Below, piece after piece: positions 1-6,864 of a DNA stretch of 7,923 nt. Within the stretch, counting starts at the first letter, position 1. Each line of letters opens with the position of its first letter. The stretch is taken from contig CALDZS010000049.1 in NCBI GenBank assembly GCA_937944065.1, forward strand, positions 1 through 7,923, in the 5' to 3' direction. Under the pieces are notes generated by a model. It saw nothing but the letters and a program-made list of their open reading frames with translations. It ran no database searches and had not been told where the DNA came from. The position numbers were made by a program, and so were the translations under genes. This DNA comes from an uncultured Amylibacter sp. Lineage in GTDB: Bacteria > Pseudomonadota > Alphaproteobacteria > Rhodobacterales > Rhodobacteraceae.

Positions 1-1191
1 GGTGTAGTTGGTTAAGGTATAATCCGGCTCTTTCTCCGATGTATATGCCAGAATAAAAGATGCGTGGGTATCGGGACTTAGGGTTGCTGGTCGTGTTAAC
101 CGCACCCCCAAGGACAGATCGCGCCCATCTGTTTCGCCGCCCAATCCAGTCACCGCTGCATCAAATCGCAACCGCTCGCCGCCACCCATTAGGTTTCGGT
201 GTATCCAGAACCCTTCTAATGACACACCTTCCGTCGTTGAAATGGACGCACCTGCACCAATGCGGCGCAGCTTTGCTTCGACGACCGTGGCAGTGATGTC
301 AAATGTCCCGTCTGCGTTAACTTCCTTTGCTTCGGTAATTGCTACCGTAGAAAATATCCCAGTTTCACGCAATCGATTTGCGGCCAATCTAATTTTTTCA
401 GGATCGTAAACTTCTCCTGTTTCAAGACCCGCTATTTTCAAAACACGGTTCAGGCGCATACGCTCGTGTCCAACGATCTTTAGCTGGCCAAATCTGGCAA
501 CTGGTCCAGGGTCAATTTTAAACGCCGCATCGAGCGTGGCCGTAGTATGATCCGCGATGATTGTTTGGTCATCTACCCGAACAGTTGGTCTGCCGTCATT
601 GCGCCATGCGTCAATTACATCATCCACAGCCTCTTGGATAACTTGTGATTGCGCAGGCAATCCCTTGTTAAACTCAGGGATAGTGACGTGCCCAGTTGGA
701 CGAGGTGAAATTGAAAGGTTGCCAAATTTGAATAATTTGCCTTCGTTGATTGTGACGCTGACGCTGTTAATCTTGGTTAATTGTTCAAACGGGGAATAAT
801 CGGCAGCCTCTTTACCGTTGATCTGAATGCTGATGTTGCCGCCGTAGTACCCCTGTTCATATAGATTACTTAAGAACCGCGCATAGTCAGATTGCGCAGC
901 GGCCAAGATTTCAGAGTTGGTCGTGTCCGCGTTTGAAACTGCCGCGTATAATAATGAGATGTCTATAAATTCCGCGCGCAACTCGGTGTTTGCCGCGAAT
1001 TTAATTGGCCTGTTTTGCGCGTTACTTGCAGTGCCCGATGAACACGCAAGCATTGTGGCCACCATCAAACCGCATTTGAGCCCTGCCTTTAACCGGTTTG
1101 GCGCCCTTTCAATTGAGTTTTTAGAATGCGAAATAATAGTTGGCACAGGAAAATCAGCTTTCTTTCCGGCGCAGTCACGCTGGTCATACAT
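1..1191 (-). CDS. tamA: TamA-like outer-membrane assembly protein (Omp85 family), 5' part only
   Basis: The frame is open from an ATG at 1191 to the window edge (397 codons, no stop), so the C-terminal half of the barrel is missing. TamA is known to sit in the outer membrane and, with the inner-membrane-anchored TamB, to help insert or transport envelope components. Visible features: a signal-peptide-like stretch at residues 33-58 (RLKAGLKCGLMVATMLACSS, then SNAQ); about three POTRA-like domains (roughly 65-150, 152-230 and 232-306) with LYEQGYYGGNISIQINGKEAA in the first; then the barrel entry EGVSLEGFWIHRNLMGGGERL near 321-341, typical of alphaproteobacterial TamA. The start is uncertain: no good ribosome binding site precedes 1191, about 32 residues precede the hydrophobic core, and a GTG at codon 16 is an alternative. 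An in-frame TAA upstream limits further extension. BamA is less likely, as it has five POTRA domains. By analogy tamB may follow off the left edge, which cannot be seen here. Confidence 0.9.
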   Translation of the reverse strand, partial: MYDQRDCAGKKADFPVPTIISHSKNSIERAPNRLKAGLKCGLMVATMLACSSGTASNAQNRPIKFAANTELRAEFIDISLLYAAVSNADTTNSEILAAAQSDYARFLSNLYEQGYYGGNISIQINGKEAADYSPFEQLTKINSVSVTINEGKLFKFGNLSISPRPTGHVTIPEFNKGLPAQSQVIQEAVDDVIDAWRNDGRPTVRVDDQTIIADHTTATLDAAFKIDPGPVARFGQLKIVGHERMRLNRVLKIAGLETGEVYDPEKIRLAANRLRETGIFSTVAITEAKEVNADGTFDITATVVEAKLRRIGAGASISTTEGVSLEGFWIHRNLMGGGERLRFDAAVTGLGGETDGRDLSLGVRLTRPATLSPDTHASFILAYTSEKEPDYTLTNYT

Positions 1192-1324
1192 TGAGTTAGC
1201 GGAACTTACTGTGAATTCAACCCAGTGAAAATCCTTTCTTTGAAAACATTAAAAAACAGGCAATAATTTTCTATGCGTTCAAATGTTACATTCATTCCAG
1301 ATTAAACCAGTACATCCGACCTTG
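1192..1324. other. Intergenic region between dnaE2 and tamA
   Basis: This 133-base AT-rich gap separates the dnaE2 stop from the first ATG of tamA. It should hold the tamA promoter if tamA is transcribed independently, but I see no convincing -35/-10 pair. An AAAGGA run (minus strand) lies near 1229-1234, too far from the ATG at 1191 to be its ribosome binding site. A small perfect palindrome, AATGT-T-ACATT, lies at 1282-1292; it could be a chance occurrence or an operator half. There is no GC-rich hairpin followed by a T run after dnaE2, so no intrinsic terminator is supported. Antisense frames here have no family resemblance. Confidence 0.6.
1282..1292. repeat. Short palindrome AATGT-T-ACATT upstream of tamA
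   Basis: Two perfect 5-base arms surround one central base, about 90 bases upstream of the tamA ATG and 33 bases past the dnaE2 stop. It is too short and AT-rich to act as a terminator. It could be an operator for a dimeric regulator, but palindromes of this length also occur by chance, so no function is claimed. Confidence 0.25.
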
Positions 1325-4300
1325 CTAATGGAAATCACGACTTGGAAACAGGCGTTTAGCTTGTTCACGTGGGTGACGTGCACTGGGTGTGGTTTTGCGT
1401 GGTCGGGGCACATCATCCGCCTGTGGTTGGGTGACACCGATCGCGTCATCCATCGGGTGCCCAAGCTCTGACAATTTATGGGACATATCCGTGATCTCTT
1501 GCGCGATTAAATGCACGACAATCCCTTCGCGTTGCAAATATCCGCGAACATGTAACAATCGCCCGCCCATAACCACGCGCCGAAATCTTTCATACACCTT
1601 TGGCCAAACCACCACATTACTGACCCCTGTTTCGTCTTCTAAGGTCAGAAAAATCACCCCGGATGCAGTGCCAGGGCGTTGACGTGTAATAACAAGTCCA
1701 CAAACCGCATAACGGCCAAGTTTGACTGTTTGCAGCGCTTCGTGCGGGGTGATGTCGGATATCGTTGGTCGCAACAGTTCCATCGGATGTGCACGCAAGG
1801 TTAGACGTGTGGAAACGTAATCCTCGACCACCTCCTCCCCCAGATGCATGGTCGGCAAGTTAACTGTCGGTTCCGAAATGCTTTCACCGTCAATTGGATC
1901 ATTAAACAACGGCAACGGGTTCTGGCTACGAATGGCTTTGACCTGCCACAAGGCCGCGCGCCGCGTTAGCCCCATATCCGAAAATGCGTCCGCCTCGGCC
2001 AACCGTTCCAACGCAGCTGGAAACAGACCAGCACGCAACCACACGCTTTCTGGGTCGGGATAACCATTGCCGCGCGCGGCGGTGATCCAATTTGCATCAA
2101 CCTCTTTCAAACCCTTGATCTGACGAAACCCTAGACGCAAAGCCAACGCACCATCGGCACGGCGCTCCAACGTATTATCCCATTCACTGCTATTCACACA
2201 GATCGGACGCACTTCTACCCCATGTTCACGCGTGTCACGGACAATTTGGGCGGGCGCATAAAACCCCATGGGCTGAGAGTTTAAAAGCGCGCAGGCAAAT
2301 ACTGCGGGGTGATGACATTTTAACCAAGCAGAAACATAGGCCAACAGGGCAAAGGCCGCGGCGTGGCTTTCAGGAAAGCCGTAATCGGCAAATCCTTCTA
2401 TCTGAGAAAAACAGCGTTCAGAAAAATCGGGATCATATCCATTTTCCAACATCCCCGCGATAAACTTATCGCGAAACACGCCAATTGTCCCCATCCGGCG
2501 AAAGGATGCAATGGAACGGCGCAAGCGATCAGCCTCTTCTGGTGTAAACCCTGCAGCAACAACAGCGATTTGCATCGCCTGTTCTTGAAACAGTGGCACC
2601 CCAAGGGTTTTGGCCATGACTTCTTTCAACGCATCAGACGGATAACTAACGTTTTCAAGCCCTTGGCGACGCTTAATATACGGTTGAACCATACCACCTT
2701 GAATGGGCCCAGGGCGCACGATGGCCACCTCAATCACCAGATCATAGAAGGTTCGGGGTCTCATCCGTGGCAGGAAGTTCATTTGGGCACGGCTTTCCAC
2801 CTGAAACACACCGACCGCATCGGCAGCACATAGCATGTCATAAGTTGCGGTGTCTTCTTGCGGTACTGTCGCAATGCTAAAGTCTTGTCCGTCATGCTGC
2901 TGCATCAACGCAAATGCCTTGCGGATACAACTAAGCATTCCCAACCCCAAGACATCAACCTTTAGAATGCCAAGCGCGTCGATATCATCCTTGTCCCACT
3001 CGATGATAGTGCGGTCTTCCATCGCGGCGTTTTCAATCGGACACAGTTCATCCAACCGCCCCTTGGTAATGACAAATCCACCAACATGTTGTGATAAATG
3101 TCGTGGAAAACCAATCAGTTCACCGATTAACTTAATCGTCTGCATCAAACGTCGATCAGTTGGATCAAGTCCCAATTCGCGTATACGATCTAGGTCGATG
3201 CCGCCATTGGTCATACCCCAAATTTGCCCCGACAACCCAGACGTCACATCTTGTGACAGCCCCATTACCTTGCCCACTTCGCGGATTGCGGCACGGGTTC
3301 TAAAATGGATCACAGTGGCGCAAAGTCCCGCACGCTCGCGGCCATATTTTTTATAAATCCACTGGATTACCTCTTCGCGGCGTTCATGTTCAAAATCCAC
3401 ATCGATGTCAGGCGGTTCGCCGCGGTACCTTGAGACAAACCGTTCAAACACCATAGAAATCTGATCTGGGCGAACATCGGTAATGCCCAAAAGGTAGCAT
3501 AGGATTGAATTGGCAGCCGACCCGCGGCCTTGGCACAGAATGCCTTGGGATCGCGCATATTGAACAATATCATGAACCGTCAGGAAATAGGCTGGAAATT
3601 TCAAATGCGCGACAACAGCCAATTCCTTGTCCATCATTGCATGCACTTTGTCCGACGCGCCTTTTGGATAGCGTTTTACCAAACCTTCGCGGGCCAACCG
3701 TTCCAACCGCTGTTGCGAGGTTTCGCCGCTTGCGACCTCTGTCGGGTATTCATAGGACAGCTCTGCCAAGTCAAAGCTGCATCTATCTGCGATTTCCATG
3801 GTGCGGCGCAATGCGGCTGGATAATCCCGGAATATTCGCGCCATATCAGAGCCGCCTTTCAATCGGCGCTCTGAATTGGCCAATGACCGCGTGCCAATTT
3901 GATCGATTGTCAGGTGTTCGCGCATACAGGTCAGCACGTCAGCCAATTTGCGACGGTCGCCGCGGTGCATAAGAACATCGCCCACGGCCACCATCGGCGC
4001 ACATGTTTTTTGCGCCAACCGTGCGCAGGCTGCCAGATACGCCTGATCACTGCCATTGTAACGGGGGCTGGCCCCTAAGAACACATGATTGGGAAATTTT
4101 CGTTGCACCTTTTGGATGTCATTGATTGCATTCCTTAACTTCCCTTTAGGCAAACCAATCAGGATCATACCTTTGCAGGCTTGCAGCATATCTGCCAAAT
4201 CCAGATGACAACTTCCCTTCTCTGCGCGTCGTTTACCCAATGTTAACAATCGGGTAAGCCGTTCATAGGCCGCGCGGTCACGGGGCAAAACTATCCAATC

Positions 4301-4705
4301 GACTGGGCTGTCACGCAAAACCAAGCGGCACCCTACGATCAGCCGTGGCAAGTGGATGGTATCAGGTTTCACAATTGGATTAGACGTGCCAACCTGTTGG
4401 CGAGAGCTGGCATCGGTCTGCTGTTGTGATCGAATTTGAACCGCCCCCTCTGCCTCGCGGCGCAACTCTTTTAGCGCGGACCAAGCCCGCACCACACCCG
4501 CCAAAGAGTTGCGGTCTGTAATGGCAATAGCTGACAATCCAAGATCAGCAGCACGCGTCACCAGCTCTTCAGGATGCGAAGCGCCTGTGAGAAAGGTAAA
4601 GTTTGTGGTCACGCACAGCTCTGCATACCCAGTCCCACCAGTGTGGTTTCCGAACTGATCACGGCGAAATGCTTCGACGGGGCGGTGAGTGCGATTTACC
4701 TGCAT
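1325..4705 (-). CDS. dnaE2: Error-prone DNA polymerase DnaE2 (ImuC), C family
   Basis: Encodes a 1126-residue polymerase, within the family's usual size. DnaE2/ImuC is the translesion polymerase of the ImuA-ImuB-DnaE2 mutasome, which copies past damaged bases and causes DNA-damage-induced mutations. Domains: N-terminal PHP domain (about 27-260) with the DnaE2-type opening TTNFTFLTGASHPEEL; polymerase core with QGRGSAANS (392-400), PDIDVDF (432-438; catalytic D433 and D435 by homology) and KVDVLGL (582-588; third aspartate D584); helix-hairpin-helix region about 858-921; OB fold about 996-1073; and a C-terminal tail ending HPREQAKRLFPSRDFH. The start was set at the ATG at 4705, which shares its A with the imuB TGA stop (TGATG), with a weak GGCGAG eight bases upstream. 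A start at 4762 would add 19 residues inside imuB and looks unlikely. Stop is TAG. A Q/S-rich stretch near residues 88-117 seems to be an insertion in the PHP domain. Replicative DnaE is excluded by the tail, the PHP motif and the neighbours. Confidence 0.97.
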   Translation of the reverse strand: MQVNRTHRPVEAFRRDQFGNHTGGTGYAELCVTTNFTFLTGASHPEELVTRAADLGLSAIAITDRNSLAGVVRAWSALKELRREAEGAVQIRSQQQTDASSRQQVGTSNPIVKPDTIHLPRLIVGCRLVLRDSPVDWIVLPRDRAAYERLTRLLTLGKRRAEKGSCHLDLADMLQACKGMILIGLPKGKLRNAINDIQKVQRKFPNHVFLGASPRYNGSDQAYLAACARLAQKTCAPMVAVGDVLMHRGDRRKLADVLTCMREHLTIDQIGTRSLANSERRLKGGSDMARIFRDYPAALRRTMEIADRCSFDLAELSYEYPTEVASGETSQQRLERLAREGLVKRYPKGASDKVHAMMDKELAVVAHLKFPAYFLTVHDIVQYARSQGILCQGRGSAANSILCYLLGITDVRPDQISMVFERFVSRYRGEPPDIDVDFEHERREEVIQWIYKKYGRERAGLCATVIHFRTRAAIREVGKVMGLSQDVTSGLSGQIWGMTNGGIDLDRIRELGLDPTDRRLMQTIKLIGELIGFPRHLSQHVGGFVITKGRLDELCPIENAAMEDRTIIEWDKDDIDALGILKVDVLGLGMLSCIRKAFALMQQHDGQDFSIATVPQEDTATYDMLCAADAVGVFQVESRAQMNFLPRMRPRTFYDLVIEVAIVRPGPIQGGMVQPYIKRRQGLENVSYPSDALKEVMAKTLGVPLFQEQAMQIAVVAAGFTPEEADRLRRSIASFRRMGTIGVFRDKFIAGMLENGYDPDFSERCFSQIEGFADYGFPESHAAAFALLAYVSAWLKCHHPAVFACALLNSQPMGFYAPAQIVRDTREHGVEVRPICVNSSEWDNTLERRADGALALRLGFRQIKGLKEVDANWITAARGNGYPDPESVWLRAGLFPAALERLAEADAFSDMGLTRRAALWQVKAIRSQNPLPLFNDPIDGESISEPTVNLPTMHLGEEVVEDYVSTRLTLRAHPMELLRPTISDITPHEALQTVKLGRYAVCGLVITRQRPGTASGVIFLTLEDETGVSNVVVWPKVYERFRRVVMGGRLLHVRGYLQREGIVVHLIAQEITDMSHKLSELGHPMDDAIGVTQPQADDVPRPRKTTPSARHPREQAKRLFPSRDFH

Positions 4706-6183
4706 CACGCAAACTCGCCATGGACGAACCAATGCGGATTTTGCGGTGTATAATACAGCCACAACCGCCGCCCTTGCTTGGTTTGTACATGCCAGTAATC
4801 ACGCACTCCCAAACGCCAATTTTCGTCGTTCAACCACCATTCCGGTGCAATCCGTTCAGGGCCGATAGCGCGCGCTGATGTCAACGACATCCCTCTCCAG
4901 CGGAACCATTTAGGGGGCTGTGATCCACTGCCTGCAATAAATTCTGGCGGGAATAAACGTAATGGACGTGGGCGCAGCGTGCTCCACCCGCCTTCAGGTT
5001 CAGAATAAGCCGCAGGTGCGATTAAAAAACTACGTTCAGGGATATGGCTGTCAGCAGGCAAAAAACGAAGCGTATTTTCCAACCCTATCCGTGTTCCTAT
5101 CCGCGTAATCAGGTCATTCAACTTGTCTTTTTGCCCTGTAGTGACATAGTTTATCTGACGTATGGGTACGGGTTCCAGCTGCACCGCCTCTAGGCGCATT
5201 TGATCTATACCAAATCCCGCCTCAACCGCCTCTAGCCCCTGTTTGAACAAAGGCATAATGCGGTCTGGGTCACGCAACGCGCGCGCCAGTCGCAGTTCCA
5301 CTTGTTGATGATCCTGATCCACACGCCGCAAAGTCAAACACAGAACTCGCACCCCCATTTCCTGTGCTTTCAATTTCGTACAAAGCTGGATCAGCAATCG
5401 TTCAGCCCCTGCCACGACATCATTCAACAATCCGATTGGCTCAGGTAGCGTCATGCGCACAGCATAATGCGGTGGTTCCGCTATAGGTGTGATTTGTTCG
5501 GGTTGCGCCCCAAGTGCCTGATCCAAGCGCAACAGCAGATCAGGCCCGAACCGTCTGGTCAAAGGCGCGCGCGGGGTCGTGACCAAATCACCAATTTTGC
5601 GCAAACCCAACCGCTGTAAGGCAATGTTGGTTTTGTCATCAATACGCAACGCTGCAACGGGCAAAGATCTAAGCGCGCCCAGCATATCATTGGGTGGCGC
5701 CACACCGTCTGCATGATGTGCTAGTGCCCATGCCGCACCACGCGTATCAGCCAACCCAATTTGAACAGACAGCCCTGCACGCGCCAACCGTGCACGCATG
5801 TCGGCCAACATCGCATCCTCGCCGCCCAGAATATGGGATGATCCAGTGACATCCAGCACCAAACCATCTGCGCCTTCGATCCCCACCCAAGGGCAGTACC
5901 GCGTGAACCAACGTCTTAATATATGCAAAAATCGTTGATCACGCGCGGGGTCCGCGGGGCGGCTTTGCAAATCAGGACAAAATGCGCGCGCATCCGCATA
6001 AGGCATATCGCGGTGCAACCCTTGCTGTTCCGCGTGTTTGTTCAAACAATATAAACGATTGGCATTGCTTTGTATGATCGTCAGCGCAAATGGCCCCTCA
6101 ATTGGGCGCACCCGTAGAACCCGTTCGCTGGCCAGCCGGGGAAACCATAGACAGACGACGCGACGCTGCATCCCATTTAACAT
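4705..6183 (-). CDS. imuB: ImuB, inactive Y-family polymerase-like mutasome adaptor
   Basis: A protein of about 492 residues. ImuB is known as a Y-family polymerase homologue without catalysis that bridges DnaE2, ImuA and the beta clamp. Visible: the N-terminal ImuB signature RRVVCLWFPRLASERVLR, where active Y-family enzymes have the DxD/F metal-binding motif; GADGLVLDVTGSSHILGGE (about 104-122), where active enzymes carry an SxDE motif, so the metal-binding acids are lost; a little-finger-like region; DSHIPERS (378-385); RPRPLRLFPPE (404-414); and the C-terminal block ERIAPEWW...RDYW...GRRLWLYY...HGEFA. The ATG at 6183 is preferred because TTAGG lies eight bases upstream; a GTG at 6192 and an ATG at 6171 are alternatives. 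It overlaps the imuA 3' end by about 86 bases, and its TGA shares one base with the dnaE2 ATG, implying coupled translation. The clamp-binding motif is not clearly of the QxxLF type. Confidence 0.95.
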   Translation of the reverse strand: MLNGMQRRVVCLWFPRLASERVLRVRPIEGPFALTIIQSNANRLYCLNKHAEQQGLHRDMPYADARAFCPDLQSRPADPARDQRFLHILRRWFTRYCPWVGIEGADGLVLDVTGSSHILGGEDAMLADMRARLARAGLSVQIGLADTRGAAWALAHHADGVAPPNDMLGALRSLPVAALRIDDKTNIALQRLGLRKIGDLVTTPRAPLTRRFGPDLLLRLDQALGAQPEQITPIAEPPHYAVRMTLPEPIGLLNDVVAGAERLLIQLCTKLKAQEMGVRVLCLTLRRVDQDHQQVELRLARALRDPDRIMPLFKQGLEAVEAGFGIDQMRLEAVQLEPVPIRQINYVTTGQKDKLNDLITRIGTRIGLENTLRFLPADSHIPERSFLIAPAAYSEPEGGWSTLRPRPLRLFPPEFIAGSGSQPPKWFRWRGMSLTSARAIGPERIAPEWWLNDENWRLGVRDYWHVQTKQGRRLWLYYTPQNPHWFVHGEFA

Positions 6184-6679
6184 ACCAAGCACCTAATGTT
6201 CCCGATTTGTTCTTAATAATATCCCAACGATGCAAAGTCGAGTCATACGGATCAAATACTGGCGTACAATACCAACGGGTTTCGGCCGCATTGCTGCCCA
6301 TACCATCGGATATAATCACCAACGCTGTTGATTTCCCATTTCGCGCCGCCAGTTGTAATCGCCGCCCTGCCGTCAGGCTTAATGCCTTGCTCACCTCGAC
6401 AATAACCAACGAAACAGCACCAGAACGTAACGCCTCTTCTGCGATGGCCAAAATATCGGTTTGATCCTTGGCAACGGACACAAGAATATCTCGCGGATCA
6501 ATGAAATCACAGAACCCTGTGGGGTTTATTTGATCCGCCTGCCAGTCATCACGCACCCACAAAACCTGCCCGCCAATACGTGCGGCCAATGTGAAAGCAA
6601 AGACGTGCACACCTGGTCCGAACGCTTCGTGCGCGCGGCCTTTGGTTAATGGAAAATGTGGCATCGTCTGATCTGTCAT
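6098..6679 (-). CDS. imuA: ImuA-like, RecA/SulA-related mutasome accessory protein
   Basis: A 193-residue protein and the first gene of the mutasome cassette. ImuA proteins are distantly RecA-like and work with ImuB and DnaE2 in damage-induced mutagenesis. Recognisable stretches are GRAHEAFGPGVHVFAFTLAA at the N-terminus; the RecA-like core VLWVRDDW (39-46), AIAEEALRSGAVSLVIVE (78-95) and LTAGRRLQLAARNGKSTALVII (102-123); and the conserved C-terminal block DSTLHRWDIIKNKSGTLGAWYVKWD (146-170). No Walker A (GxxxxGKT/S) motif is visible, so ATP binding is doubtful; this fits the short alphaproteobacterial form. The start ATG at 6679 is the furthest upstream in this frame that gives the family N-terminus, but no Shine-Dalgarno is seen before it (TAATTTTCTG-ATG). 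It begins 26 bases after ccoS, and its 3' end overlaps imuB. The context with imuB and dnaE2 makes the identity firm; the biochemical role of this short form is inferred. Confidence 0.9.
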   Translation of the reverse strand: MTDQTMPHFPLTKGRAHEAFGPGVHVFAFTLAARIGGQVLWVRDDWQADQINPTGFCDFIDPRDILVSVAKDQTDILAIAEEALRSGAVSLVIVEVSKALSLTAGRRLQLAARNGKSTALVIISDGMGSNAAETRWYCTPVFDPYDSTLHRWDIIKNKSGTLGAWYVKWDAASRRLSMVSPAGQRTGSTGAPN

Positions 6680-6685
6680 CAGAAA

Positions 6686-6714
6686 ATTATATAGTAAAAA
6701 TTATCTTATGACGA
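6686..6714 (-). promoter_or_regulatory. Candidate sigma70-type promoter for imuA
   Basis: On the minus strand, TCGTCA (6714-6709) and TATAAT (6691-6686) are separated by 17 bases. The -10 box is perfect and the -35 box matches TTGACA at four of six positions. The -10 box and spacer lie in the short gap between ccoS and imuA; the -35 box covers the last codons of ccoS. Transcription starting seven bases after the -10 box would begin at about 6679, the A of the imuA ATG, giving a leaderless message and matching the absent ribosome binding site. This is a pattern match in AT-rich DNA and is not proven. Confidence 0.4.
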
Positions 6715-6864
6715 GTGGTCTGATACGTCATCATCTAATAATATGCGCGCAGCATTGCCTTCATCGTCGTCATATTGATTGGCACGGACCGACCAAATAA
6801 AGGCCCCTAGCCCAACCAGACCAAGTATCAGTGAAACAGGAATTAACAACGCAAGTATGTTCAT
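6706..6864 (-). CDS. ccoS: CcoS, cbb3-type cytochrome c oxidase assembly protein
   Basis: A 52-residue protein: MNILALLIPVSLILGLVGLG, then AFIWSVRANQYDDDEGNAAR and ILLDDDVSDHSS. It has one N-terminal membrane helix (about residues 2-24) followed by the family's acidic QYDD-EG...R-L-DD block. CcoS is a small inner-membrane protein needed to insert haem and copper cofactors into cbb3-type oxidase. The ATG at 6864 overlaps the ccoI TGA by four bases (ATGA), and a strong AAGGA sits seven bases upstream, so start and coupling are well supported. Stop is TAA. The rest of the cco cluster (ccoG, ccoH, ccoNOQP) is expected off the right edge. The gene is short enough to be missed by length cut-offs. 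Confidence 0.95.
   Translation of the reverse strand: MNILALLIPVSLILGLVGLGAFIWSVRANQYDDDEGNAARILLDDDVSDHSS

Noticed and set aside
1202..1216. GAAC-N7-GAAT, similar to an alphaproteobacterial LexA box, just upstream of the tamA ATG
   Set aside because: One of eight defining bases differs, the site is at tamA rather than the mutasome, and a near match like this is common by chance.
917..1228. 103-codon plus-strand frame over the tamA start
   Set aside because: It is antisense to the signal peptide and first POTRA region of tamA, whose minus-strand frame has clear family motifs; the plus-strand protein resembles nothing I know.
2363..3356. Two plus-strand frames of 156 and 168 codons inside dnaE2
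   Set aside because: Both lie antisense to well-conserved polymerase core sequence and show composition expected of shadow frames.
4706..4762. Upstream ATG of dnaE2 at 4762 adding 19 residues
   Set aside because: It would lie inside the conserved ImuB C-terminus, and the TGATG junction at 4707-4703 gives a typical coupled start nearer the family N-terminus.
6090..6464. 124-codon plus-strand frame over imuA and the imuB start
   Set aside because: Antisense to conserved ImuA and ImuB sequence, with no recognisable domain or ribosome binding site.
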